From Bradyrhizobium sp. Gha (GTDB taxonomy: Bacteria; Pseudomonadota; Alphaproteobacteria; Rhizobiales; Xanthobacteraceae), in NCBI RefSeq assembly GCF_900113735.1, contig NZ_FOQM01000001.1, forward strand, positions 1 through 64,000: 64,000 bases of DNA, written 5' to 3'. Shown piece after piece: positions 56,183-63,871 of this stretch. The translations under genes and the position numbers were made by a program. The notes beneath the pieces were generated by a model. That model made no database searches. It was not told the DNA's origin and saw only the letters and a list, made by a program, of their open reading frames with translations. Positions within the stretch are counted from its first letter, which is position 1. Every line of letters begins with the position of its first letter.

Positions 56183-56446
56183 TTACAAGGCGACGCGGCG
56201 ATGATAAACGGGTGCATCCCAGGCAAAGGGCGGCACTTCGACCAGCGTTCCGATCAAGCGCAACAATGCTTGCTGTTCGGGCCCCTTCCCCTCACGCAAG
56301 AACTCGCCCAACTCTACATGAGATAGCCGGCCGCCAGAGGGCGAATTGGGCTGGTGGATGATGAAGGCGTGACCGTTTGTTGGCTCGCGTGCGATGAACC
56401 ATGCGTCGCCATTTGGGCTCCGATAGAGCTCCCGCCGGTCTGACAT
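56183..56446 (-). CDS. hypothetical protein, 87 residues
   Basis: MSDRRELYRSPNGDAWFIAR..., a small beta-alpha protein (GHAFIIHQPNSPSGGRLSHV then ELGEFLREGKGPEQQALLRL). ATG at 56446 follows GCGCAAGGAGGAAAGA, a strong ribosome site, which supports expression. Common in rhizobial accessory DNA; function unknown. Confidence 0.75.
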   Translation of the reverse strand: MSDRRELYRSPNGDAWFIAREPTNGHAFIIHQPNSPSGGRLSHVELGEFLREGKGPEQQALLRLIGTLVEVPPFAWDAPVYHRRVAL

Positions 56447-56499
56447 TCTTTCCTCCTTGCGCCTCCGGACGGTGTAGGAGTCCGAACGGACGCTTGCGA

Positions 56500-56706
56500 T
56501 CACTGAAAATACGAAAGCTGATCTTCCGTAACAACGCGCTCAATATTCTTGGATTTGCACCTGATACGATACCTAACTCGTCCATCAGACTCGATGGGCA
56601 TGTGCTGTATGATCGTGTAGATCATCTGCGGTTCAGTTGCGGCGCGTCCTTGCGGACCTTGAGCTTGGTGGCAAACGTCCTCATTCAGCTTGTAGGCATA
56701 TGGCAT
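56500..56706 (-). CDS. hypothetical protein, 68 residues
   Basis: MPYAYKLNEDVCHQAQGPQG..., then MIYTIIQHMPIESDGRVRYR and IRCKSKNIERVVTEDQLSYF, a small beta-strand-rich protein. AGGAAGAATT lies before the ATG at 56706. It precedes the 87-residue gene on the same strand. Function unknown. Confidence 0.65.
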   Translation of the reverse strand: MPYAYKLNEDVCHQAQGPQGRAATEPQMIYTIIQHMPIESDGRVRYRIRCKSKNIERVVTEDQLSYFQ

Positions 56707-56765
56707 AATTCTTCCTCATCGCTCACGACTCTGTCTGACTCCCCTGGTGTCCAGGGCGGGAGTCC

Positions 56766-57005
56766 CTAGTCCTCAAGAATGGATTTCGTAGCCTCGAATA
56801 TCTGTTCCGCTGTGCCCTTGATCGTGCCCTTCGCCCAGGCTTGAAACACGGTGACGTAGGCGTTCTTGTAAGCCGCTTCGTCTGCAGAAAAGTAGACTTC
56901 GTCTGTAGCCGTATCCAAGACGAGCGCTCCTGTATCGATGCAAATTTCCTCGATGAGTACCAGACGTTCTTCTTGTTCGGCCAGATGACGTTTTACGATG
57001 CTCAT
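56766..57005 (-). CDS. hypothetical protein, 79 residues
   Basis: MSIVKRHLAEQEERLVLIEE, then a strand pair VLDTATDEVYFSADEAAYKN and a C-terminal helix (EQIFEATKSILED). CAGGAGATTCA precedes the ATG at 57005. More AT-rich than the flanking genes. Function unknown. Confidence 0.68.
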   Translation of the reverse strand: MSIVKRHLAEQEERLVLIEEICIDTGALVLDTATDEVYFSADEAAYKNAYVTVFQAWAKGTIKGTAEQIFEATKSILED

Positions 57006-57164
57006 TGAATCTCCTGCTTGGCACCAAGGATAGCACGTTCCGGATGTAGCTGCGTCTAGTCAACATGCCGGCGTGGTCGCACTTCGTTGAGCCAGACCGG
57101 GGCAGCCCGTAAACATCGCGCGGCTTGAGGTGCAGCTCCTCGAAAAGCCTTTGCTGTTTTTCCC

Positions 57165-57359
57165 TCAGAGTTGAAGCACGAGTTCCGCCGTCCAGCCTTC
57201 GGAAACGGCTGCGAGTACCAACGTCGGCGCCTGACTTGGCTTGTGTAAGGTCCGACGATCGTCCGCGGTCACGTCAACGCTAGTAAACAAGTTGCCGAAC
57301 GACTCTGCGATGAACAATTCCTGCCACAGGCCGCGGTTCGGTTTGCGAGGTGAAGTCAT
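57165..57359 (-). CDS. hypothetical protein, 64 residues
   Basis: MTSPRKPNRGLWQELFIAES followed by VDVTADDRRTLHKPSQAPTL and a final strand (GWTAELVLQL). Its start overlaps the stop of the upstream zinc-ribbon gene by 4 bp (57356-57359), supporting a two-gene operon. Function unknown. Confidence 0.55.
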   Translation of the reverse strand: MTSPRKPNRGLWQELFIAESFGNLFTSVDVTADDRRTLHKPSQAPTLVLAAVSEGWTAELVLQL

Positions 57360-57550
57360 CCTTCAGATGAGGAATGTCGAACTGGGCCGACTATCAGCCT
57401 GTAGATGGGCACCCAAGCGGTGTTCCATGATTCCATCGTAGCGCCGCAAACCGAGCACTCGAAGCTGGCGATCTGCCGGCTAGGTGCCATCGCCTCGGTT
57501 CGGCTATAGACGGCGCCGCACCGACAAGATCGATGATCAGAATCGTGCAT
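57356..57550 (-). CDS. small zinc-ribbon protein
   Basis: A 64-residue protein with CRCGAVYSRTEAMAPSRQIA and FECSVCGATMESWNT, giving a CxC...CxxC zinc site, then a Trp/Tyr-rich end (WVPIYRLIVGPVR). ATG at 57550. Overlaps the next gene by 4 bp. Role unknown. Confidence 0.65.
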   Translation of the reverse strand: MHDSDHRSCRCGAVYSRTEAMAPSRQIASFECSVCGATMESWNTAWVPIYRLIVGPVRHSSSEG

Positions 57551-57717
57551 ACCGATTTATGCACCTGAAAGACGGAACAAGCCACTCCGAAATGAATTTG
57601 CGCGATGAGCTTCGAAGCAGACCTCGGTTCTGCTTAATCGTAACTCAGCGACATGAGGGCCGATCGCCGAAGCGAAGCCACAGACGAGCCCGTTGAATGT
57701 CTTTGCCGGATTCGATG

Positions 57718-57750
57718 AAAAACCCCGCCCCCGATGGCTCGGGCGCGGGG
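57718..57750 (-). terminator. terminator of the cold-shock gene
   Basis: CCCCGCCCCCGA (57723-57734) pairs with TCGGGCGCGGGG (57739-57750) with one mismatch and a 4-nt loop. On the minus strand it is followed by five U residues (57718-57722). It lies 61 bp after the cold-shock gene stop. Confidence 0.8.
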
Positions 57751-57811
57751 CAGAACCACAAGCTCTGCCAGTACATCCGTGGCTGGAGCGACAGGTCGTC
57801 GTGCTGTTATT

Positions 57812-58021
57812 TTAAGCAGCACGAAGATTTTCGGCAGCGGACTTACCGGTACGACGGTCTGCCACGACGTCATAAGACAGCGTCTGACCTTCGCTCAGAG
57901 TCCCCATACCGGCGCGTTCGACAGCGCTGATGTGAACGAAGACGTCGTTGCTGCCGTTCGTTGGCTGGATAAAGCCAAAGCCCTTTTGGGTGTTAAACCA
58001 CTTCACTGTACCCGTGTTCAT
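57812..58021 (-). CDS. cspA: cold-shock protein (CspA family)
   Basis: A 69-residue single cold-shock domain: TGTVKWFNTQKGFGFIQPTN has RNP1-like KGFGFI, and DVFVHISAVERAGMG has RNP2-like VFVHIS. It binds single-stranded RNA/DNA and melts RNA structure in the cytoplasm. ATG at 58021 follows CGAAAGGAAAACCTT. A long gene-free leader (58022 onward) is typical for cold-shock mRNAs. A strong terminator follows. Confidence 0.95.
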   Translation of the reverse strand: MNTGTVKWFNTQKGFGFIQPTNGSNDVFVHISAVERAGMGTLSEGQTLSYDVVADRRTGKSAAENLRAA

Positions 58022-58772
58022 AAGGTTTTCCTTTCGCGTGCGCGCAGGACCCGGCGCGCCGAGCTGCGGCCAGTGTCCAATTAGTCGATGTTGGAGAATG
58101 TCTGAAACGTGCGCGCCGCAGGATCTGAGGCGAAAGCGGAACAGTTGTTCGGCCAGTATCGATGGCGAGACCCTACACCAGCAGTTGAGAAAGTCAAGAA
58201 TTGCGAGAACCCGCCCGTCGCCTACGCGGATCAGACGATTGGTCGTTCCGCGTGGATGACACAGCTTGGAACGGTTTAGGTGTCGCGCCACAGACCGATT
58301 TCAGTCTCGGGACTGGAGAGTCATTCCTGTGAAATGCGCAAGCGGATGCCGGACGGACATATTCTACGCGCCGGCCGAGGCGTGTGCGCTTAGCCTTATT
58401 GGCGGCCTTGAGCTTGTCTCGCATGGAGCCGCAAACGTCCAGCTCGTGTGTAGGTCGGAGCCCAAGAAGCCTCGCTCTCTTCGCCCGGCGACAAGGCGGC
58501 GTGTAAGCGCGGCGCCGTACTTAGAGGCTCCGGGAGAAAGAGTCTTCGAGAGCGGCTAAAGCTGTCGGATGAGCAGCTTTACGAGCATTGTTCTCAAGTC
58601 TGGCACCGCGAGCCATCATTAAGAAAGCCTCAACTTCAAAATAGTGAATAGCCTGGGTGTTTGCTTCGTAGCGTGGCTTGTTGAGCCATGATAAGCGTGC
58701 CTCTGTGCAAGCGAGATTGCTCGAGCGCTGGAAGCGCGAGCAGATCCGATAGAGCTCCCGACGATCGACAAC
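58022..58772. other. 750-bp region without a convincing gene
   Basis: The first 100-150 bp should hold the cold-shock gene promoter and leader. A 97-residue plus-strand frame (58266-58559, MERFRCRATDRFQSR) is open but lacks a ribosome site and family resemblance. Nothing else recognised. Confidence 0.4.
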
Positions 58773-59768
58773 CTACCCAGTCGCCCTTGATACGTGCCGA
58801 TTTCTAAAAGCCGAAATCGACATATGGACCAGGTGTAGTTTGCCTTTAACTGCAGGCGAAATGTCGAATGGGTACGCGTCGGCAAGACCTAGCGAGCGGT
58901 TGAGGCGGTTGATCGTAAGTGCGAGCGGGGCCCACAGCTCCAAAAGTGCGCCAAAATCGCTTTCGAGATAGGGGTCGTTTAGCGTGTGCTGAGCGCGCGC
59001 GTCCAAGGACAGCGGAAGTCCCGCCAGCGAATCCAGGGTCGAAACGATATGTAAGAAGTGGGCGAAGGTTTCTGCCCAGTCTTCCCAGGGATGAGATGTC
59101 GCATACATGCTGATGTGACTTGTCGGATCGTCGGACCGACCTTGACGGGCGTAGTAGGCGGCAAGCGCAGCCTGGTAATTCTCGGTCTCGTCGCCGAACA
59201 CCAGCCGAAAGGGCGATAGGAAGCCTCCTTCGTGTATCAGTGCATTCCAGTAGAAGTGGCCTATTTCGTGTCGAAAATGACCAAGAAGGGTGCGATAGGG
59301 TTCGCGAAATGAAACGCGCCTGATCTCGCGCTGCACATCGTCGGCCTCCGCAAGGTTCACTGTTATCAGGCCGGATTCGTGCCCGGTCAGGACCGGTCCA
59401 TGCTCGTCGGACAGAATCTCGAATGCCAGCTGAAATCCACCCGCGGATGCGATGGGCAGGCGGAGCCTTCGCAGGTCGTACATCAGTCTGCGCTTTGCTT
59501 CCTCCACGCGCGTCCACAGGAACACATTATGGGAATTTTGCGTGGTAGGAATGACCTGGGTCAGGGAGCAGGATAGGCAGTAGGGCATTGTCGCAACAGC
59601 GCACCAATTGCAACCGATGATATTTCGGTTGACGCATTCCAGGGCGCTTTCCGCGCCAACCATTGCCATCTTCTCAGGATCGAACATCAAGGGCTGCTTA
59701 CACCCATTGCATTCGGAGTCCTCGAAAGCCGATAGCTGCCCACAATGAGGACATTTGAACTCTCTCAT
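58773..59768 (-). CDS. zinc-ribbon plus zinc-metallopeptidase family protein
   Basis: A 331-residue protein. Residues 1-75 hold zinc-ribbon motifs CPHCGQ, CNGC, CNWC and CLSC. The body is a gluzincin-like peptidase domain: RTLLGHFRHEIGHFYWNALI carries HExxH, and HPWEDWAETFAHFLHI the downstream Glu ligand region. It belongs to the putative zinc-binding metallopeptidase (DUF2248-like) family. It overlaps the small upstream gene by 4 bp and lies near a transglutaminase-fold gene, a common grouping in rhizobia. Confidence 0.88.
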   Translation of the reverse strand: MREFKCPHCGQLSAFEDSECNGCKQPLMFDPEKMAMVGAESALECVNRNIIGCNWCAVATMPYCLSCSLTQVIPTTQNSHNVFLWTRVEEAKRRLMYDLRRLRLPIASAGGFQLAFEILSDEHGPVLTGHESGLITVNLAEADDVQREIRRVSFREPYRTLLGHFRHEIGHFYWNALIHEGGFLSPFRLVFGDETENYQAALAAYYARQGRSDDPTSHISMYATSHPWEDWAETFAHFLHIVSTLDSLAGLPLSLDARAQHTLNDPYLESDFGALLELWAPLALTINRLNRSLGLADAYPFDISPAVKGKLHLVHMSISAFRNRHVSRATG

Positions 59769-59962
59769 GGTCGCGCACGTTCATTGAGGCTGCCGATCAA
59801 TGCGCGCTGCTTCTTTAATGCGCGCTTCCTCAGAATGTCAGCGTCGGCTGCACTCACAGTGCGACGCCCGCCCTGATAGGACGCCTTGTCGGACACGGGC
59901 TGGGCCAGCCAGTCTTGCACCGGCTGAACGGACATGGGTTTGTTTCTGGATCGCATTTTCAT
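59765..59962 (-). CDS. small basic protein co-encoded with the metallopeptidase
   Basis: A 65-residue protein, MKMRSRNKPMSVQPVQDWLA, with basic ends and a helix (AADADILRKRALKKQRALIG). Its stop overlaps the metallopeptidase ATG by 4 bp, which argues for a coupled pair. AAAGGATGAAA precedes the start. Possibly a substrate or partner of the peptidase (inference). Confidence 0.62.
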   Translation of the reverse strand: MKMRSRNKPMSVQPVQDWLAQPVSDKASYQGGRRTVSAADADILRKRALKKQRALIGSLNERARP

Positions 59963-60156
59963 CCTTTAGAAAGCCCTCAGCTAGAAATGGGTTCCGGTCA
60001 GCTATTGGACGGTTGGTCCGTCGCAAACGAGCATGCTGCTGGCGATCGTAGCTGCGATGTCATACCATTCGCGCCTGAGCGCTCGCGGCATTCGTCGGTG
60101 ACGATGCGCAGACAGGTCATGCGACGTTTTCAATCGTCTCATTGGAGCCAAATCCC

Positions 60157-60966
60157 ATGAAAATCCGCGTTGGCTTCGAGATGATCTACGACTTTCCGCA
60201 ACCAACGCCCCTGATTGCAGTTGTCGGCACCCACTTCACGCGGGCATCCGACATCGTCGTGCCCGATTATCTTGTCAGTGAGCCGTCAGTACCGATCACG
60301 CCCTATCGCGACGGTTTCGGAAATTGGTGTAGCCGTCTTGTTGCGCCCGCCGGCCGCATGCGCCTCACAGCGGACGGCATCGTACGAGATAGCGGTCTGG
60401 CCGACCTGATCGTACCATCAGCGCAGCAACATGCGGTGGAAGATCTTCCTCCGGACACTATCGTGTATTTGCTCGGCAGCCGGTATGTCGAGACCGACCG
60501 ACTTACCGACGTGGCGTGGAAGTTGTTCGAGAAGACCGCGCCTGGTTGGGCACGGGTCAAGGGCATTTGCGACTTCGTCCATAACCACATCGCTTTCGGC
60601 TACGAACACGCCCGCCCCACCAAGACTGCCTGGGAAGTGTTTAACGAAGGCAAAGGCGTCTGCCGAGACTATGCACATCTCGCTATTGCGTTCTGCCGCT
60701 GCATGAACATTCCCGCGCGCTACTGCACGGGCTATCTCGGTGACATCGGCATGGCACCTCCATATGCCGCCGGCGATTTTGCCGGCTGGTTCGAAGCCTA
60801 TATCGGCGGGCGCTGGTACACATTCGATCCGCGTAACAACATTCCGCGGATCGGTCGCGTGCTAATCGCACAGGGCCGCGATGCTGCGGACGTTCCAATC
60901 ACCCAAACATTCGGCCCCAATACGTTACTCAGCTTCAAGGTTTGGACCGACGAACTCGTCTGTTGA
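60157..60966 (+). CDS. transglutaminase-fold protein
   Basis: A 269-residue protein. An N-terminal beta domain (1-120) precedes the transglutaminase-like core: NEGKGVCRDYAHLAIAFCRC with the nucleophile Cys, then GDFAGWFEAYIGGRWYTFDP. At the position where such enzymes usually have His before Ala-Trp (HAW), this has Ala-Gly-Trp, while the Asp in FDP is kept. The active role is therefore uncertain. GGAGCCAAATCCC lies before ATG 60157. Divergent from the metallopeptidase pair. Confidence 0.85.
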   Translation: MKIRVGFEMIYDFPQPTPLIAVVGTHFTRASDIVVPDYLVSEPSVPITPYRDGFGNWCSRLVAPAGRMRLTADGIVRDSGLADLIVPSAQQHAVEDLPPDTIVYLLGSRYVETDRLTDVAWKLFEKTAPGWARVKGICDFVHNHIAFGYEHARPTKTAWEVFNEGKGVCRDYAHLAIAFCRCMNIPARYCTGYLGDIGMAPPYAAGDFAGWFEAYIGGRWYTFDPRNNIPRIGRVLIAQGRDAADVPITQTFGPNTLLSFKVWTDELVC

Positions 60967-61058
60967 GACGCCGCAGCGCCGAGTTGGGCCATGCAACTGC
61001 CGCCACAAGCCCGGAACAGAATCCCTCACGGTCCAAACGCGCAACGAGGAGAGGTCTG

Positions 61059-61295
61059 TTACTTGGACTTATTGGCCTCGAAGATCAGTGCCGCCTGAAA
61101 TAAGCGGCCCGCCTCCGTCCGGACCTCCACTGCAACGTCCGGGCGGTCTTCCTGACCCGCCAAATCGCGTGCCAATCCTTTCAACGTTTGAGCCGCCTCC
61201 ATTTCCGCCTCTCGCTGCGTGGAAAACTCTATTCCATCTTCGTCAGGGTAGAGCTCCTGATCGTCTCTGATATCGAAGAAATATCTGATCATCAT
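61059..61295 (-). CDS. DUF6894-type small protein
   Basis: A 78-residue protein, MMIRYFFDIRDDQELYPDED, with the RYFFDxRD start of DUF6894 proteins and a helix-strand body (MEAAQTLKGLARDLAGQEDR; VAVEVRTEAGRLFQAALIFE). Related to 47138-47377. ATG at 61295 or 61292. Function unknown. Confidence 0.78.
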   Translation of the reverse strand: MMIRYFFDIRDDQELYPDEDGIEFSTQREAEMEAAQTLKGLARDLAGQEDRPDVAVEVRTEAGRLFQAALIFEANKSK

Positions 61296-61478
61296 GAGCG
61301 CCCCGTTTAGAGCATATCGGCGTCGGCGCGAGATGACCTGAACGCATATCTGGGTCTTCGCGGGTCAACGTCGTGCTTGGCTCTTAGCTACGTGATTGGG
61401 ACCCGGCACGGCCTTCCTCCAATCATCGTCTGTGGGCTCCCGCTTCCCAGTCGCGAGTGCTAACGGCCGACGTTCGCC

Positions 61479-61775
61479 TCAGCTCTCGTCCGACAGCCGA
61501 GCGAAATCGTCGAATAGCGCGGCCACCAGTGCGCGGTGACGCGTCTCCTGGGCAGGCAGACTTGCAGCATAGAGGTTGAGCACATGGCGTGCCTTCACAG
61601 CCGCCTCCGGCCAGGACGCGGCAGGAACGGTCATCATGCGGTTTTCGAGATCAGCCTCGCGAACACGCACCTCGCGGAGGTTGGCTTCGACATCAGCCAA
61701 GGCGCGGCGCAGCTCGGTGGCCTTCTGCGCGGCCATGCCTCGGAGCTTGTCGAGATCGACCGGCAGGTCAGTCAT
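61479..61775 (-). CDS. small coiled-coil protein (intact copy)
   Basis: A 98-residue protein: MTDLPVDLDKLRGMAAQKAT, a long helix (RRALADVEANLREVRVREAD) suggesting a coiled coil, and a tail RHRALVAALFDDFARLSDES. It overlaps the upstream gene by 8 bp. A nearly identical but frameshifted copy lies at 55828-56139. Function unknown. Confidence 0.72.
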   Translation of the reverse strand: MTDLPVDLDKLRGMAAQKATELRRALADVEANLREVRVREADLENRMMTVPAASWPEAAVKARHVLNLYAASLPAQETRHRALVAALFDDFARLSDES

Positions 61776-62034
61776 GGACGATACTCGCGTCCGCAGCTTG
61801 TGCGTTCGCAAGATCGATCGAGCCGACTGACAACATCTCCGTCGTTCCGCAGCCGGTTTCAGCGGGAACGGTGATCATTGTCGCGATACGGCGATAGGCT
61901 GAGAACGTCAGCCCCTCGATCGTCTCCTCATCTGTGACGACCTCATAAGCGCCCGGTGGCAAGACGCGCTCGATGCCGCGGATGCGGAACGGATGTTTGA
62001 AGGTGACGGTTTCTCGCCGCGAGCGGATGGTCAT
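61768..62034 (-). CDS. hypothetical protein, 88 residues
   Basis: MTIRSRRETVTFKHPFRIRG, then LPPGAYEVVTDEETIEGLTF and YRRIATMITVPAETGC, a small beta-rich protein. The stop overlaps the next gene by 8 bp. Only its last codons (ASIVHD) were carried along in the duplication at 56.1 kb. ATG at 62034 follows GAAAGGCAGCGTGC. Function unknown. Confidence 0.72.
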   Translation of the reverse strand: MTIRSRRETVTFKHPFRIRGIERVLPPGAYEVVTDEETIEGLTFSAYRRIATMITVPAETGCGTTEMLSVGSIDLANAQAADASIVHD

Positions 62035-62292
62035 GCACGCTGCCTTTCGCAAGTGAAGCCCAACCGATGCTCGCAGTCGCGACCATGCGCCGCTCGCGCG
62101 GCAATAGCCAGCACTATTGTGACCTGCCCGCAGACGAAGTTGTCACAGCGGAGCCGGCACCCGCGCGGCACTTAACCCTCGCTATTAGTTCAGCACTGGC
62201 GTAGGGTCGCTGGCATCACCGCACTTCTAACGGCTTCGACCGGTGACTGAGGGTCACGTGTGCTCCCGCCAAAGGGTTTGCAGGAGCGTTCG

Positions 62293-62391
62293 ATGTCGCG
62301 TGGTCGGATCTCTGAATGGATCGTGCCGCCGGTGGTTGTTCCGCTGTTTCTACTGCTTCTTGTGTGTGCGGTCGCCATCCTCAATGGCTAG
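62293..62391 (+). CDS. 32-residue single-pass membrane peptide
   Basis: MSRGRISEWIVPPVVVPLFL then LLLVCAVAILNG, stop TAG at 62389-62391. A basic N-terminus and one hydrophobic helix. CAGGAGCGTTCG gives a ribosome site 8 nt before the ATG. Its end overlaps the next gene by 8 bp. Too short for usual gene finders, but start signal and composition support it. Confidence 0.62.
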   Translation: MSRGRISEWIVPPVVVPLFLLLLVCAVAILNG

Positions 62392-62728
62392 GGCAACACG
62401 CGTGTTCTATCTGGTCAGTGGGACCAACGAATACGGCGGTTTCAATGTCGACCGCGGCACTGCGAAGGTCGCGTTGCGCCTTGCGCGAAAATTGCTGCGC
62501 GAAGGCTACATGGACGTCAGGGTCTGCACGCCGCGTGGACGTGTGCTGAAATCCCACGAACTCGACGAACTCGAACCATCAAAGGAGAACGACATGGCGA
62601 AAGGCCAGCAACGCGGCAATCCGGAAGCCAAGAAGCCGCAGAAAGAAAAGGCGAAAGTGATCGCTGCGGCGCCGAGCCGGAAGGATCCCGCTTGGCAGCC
62701 GGATTTCGGGCCCGCAAAGAAGAAGTAG
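62384..62728 (+). CDS. hypothetical protein, possibly two fused small proteins
   Basis: A 114-residue frame from ATG 62384. Residues 1-66 form one unit (VFYLVSGTNEYGGFNVDRGT, RLARKLLREGYMDVRVCTPR). The rest (MAKGQQRGNPEAKKPQKEKA...) is Lys-rich and resembles separate short proteins common in rhizobia. An ideal ribosome site, AAAGGAGAACGAC, precedes that internal Met (62594), so a second product may be made from it. Confidence 0.65.
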   Translation: MARATRVFYLVSGTNEYGGFNVDRGTAKVALRLARKLLREGYMDVRVCTPRGRVLKSHELDELEPSKENDMAKGQQRGNPEAKKPQKEKAKVIAAAPSRKDPAWQPDFGPAKKK

Positions 62729-62842
62729 CAGGGACCTGACACCCAGCAGTGGAGTGGAAAGGCTGTAACTGGTCCTGATACCCACTTCGGAACATGGGGA
62801 GCGGCAAACTCTCTCGAGAATCAAATAGAGAAGGACCTTCGC

Positions 62843-63112
62843 ATGACAATGGCTCGAACGGGTGCACGGACGGCGGCACTTTTGCTCGCATCAATATGCG
62901 GCGCAGCATCACCGGTTTTTGCGGCGGAGCCGAACTGCCGCTCAATCGAAGGCACCGGAGCGCGCCTCTTCTGTTACGATGCAGCCTTTCCTCCAAAAGC
63001 GAGGAAGCCCTCCGCGAGCAGTACCGATGCATCGCCAGTCGAAAAGGACCCTTTCCGCGCGGAAGAAGCACGCACCGCAGCGAAGCTAAACAACATTTGC
63101 CGCGGCTGCTGA
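62843..63112 (+). CDS. small exported hypothetical protein
   Basis: An 89-residue protein with a signal peptide (to about residue 27, VFAA). Mature part EPNCRSIEGTGARLFCYDAA, later KDPFRAEEARTAAKLNNICR ending CRGC, with four Cys. The CRSI...CYDAAF pattern recalls DUF-type periplasmic proteins of rhizobia. AGAAGGACCTTCGC precedes ATG 62843. Function unknown. Confidence 0.68.
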   Translation: MTMARTGARTAALLLASICGAASPVFAAEPNCRSIEGTGARLFCYDAAFPPKARKPSASSTDASPVEKDPFRAEEARTAAKLNNICRGC

Positions 63113-63158
63113 GTTTCACGTTGTACTTCAAATAGCTCCAACTCAGAGAGCCAGTAAA

Positions 63159-63368
63159 ATGACGAAAGAGGATGCTAAAGGTCGTCGCGTGGGCCGCCAG
63201 CGGAAGCGTGCTCTCCACCTGGCTGGCACTGCGATAGATGAAAGAGCTGACGCCTCCGCGAGCTCCAAGGTGCAATCGACGAGAAAGCAGCGTCTGCTCG
63301 AAGGCCCCGCGGAATTTCGAGCGGACCGCGTTGATCGTTCTGATAAGAGGTCCAGGCGCGACGAGTAA
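63159..63368 (+). CDS. small charged hypothetical protein
   Basis: A 69-residue, Arg/Lys/Asp-rich protein starting MTKEDAKGRRVGRQRKRALH. Likely disordered. GAGAGCCAGTAAA lies before the ATG. It follows the exported protein gene by 46 bp. Evidence is only the start and composition. Confidence 0.4.
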   Translation: MTKEDAKGRRVGRQRKRALHLAGTAIDERADASASSKVQSTRKQRLLEGPAEFRADRVDRSDKRSRRDE

Positions 63369-63545
63369 TTTGGGCGGCTGCGAAACCCTGGCCAGTTTGC
63401 AGATCGTGTGCGAGGAAATAAGCAAAGCGCTGGCTATGTTGCAAATAAAGGCGCACGGTCCATCGCCACCGATCGGCCCGCAGCATCTATCGGTGGTGAG
63501 GACGCGAATAGCGCTCCCGCTCAACCTTACAGCGGAGCACCAAAC

Positions 63546-63746
63546 ATGTCGCCCCGACGTATCCTGAAACAATCATCGACGTTCGAGTACCGTCTCGCGC
63601 AAGAGGCGATCAATTTGCGGCAACAGGCCCGCGGGATGCCCCTTGGCATCCGCCGCACGGAACTCTTGCGAAAGGCTAGGCAAATCGATGCTGCCGGAGA
63701 GGTTAACAAGTGGCTGACCTCCCGTGGTCTACAGCCGCCAATCTAA
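63546..63746 (+). CDS. small helical hypothetical protein
   Basis: A 66-residue protein: MSPRRILKQSSTFEYRLAQE, then INLRQQARGMPLGIRRTELL and RKARQIDAAGEVNKWL, probably two helices packing on each other. GGAGCACCAAAC before ATG 63546 has a GGAG ribosome site. A terminator follows 90 bp later. Function unknown. Confidence 0.68.
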   Translation: MSPRRILKQSSTFEYRLAQEAINLRQQARGMPLGIRRTELLRKARQIDAAGEVNKWLTSRGLQPPI

Positions 63747-63835
63747 GCTTTTTGGGCGGAGCGATGAACCTAGGCGCGACGCTTGGAGACTAATTCTTAT
63801 CGGGATTTGCTCTCACCCTCCCGGGGCTGGTAAAC

Positions 63836-63871
63836 CGCCGCCTGCGCTTTATTTAAGCGGGCGGCGTTTTT
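63836..63871 (+). terminator. Rho-independent terminator
   Basis: CGCCGCC (63836) pairs with GGCGGCG (63860) and CGCTT (63845) with AAGCG (63855), with a short loop, followed by five T residues (63867-63871). It ends the transcript of the 63546-63746 gene. The remaining sequence to 64000 shows no gene. Confidence 0.82.
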
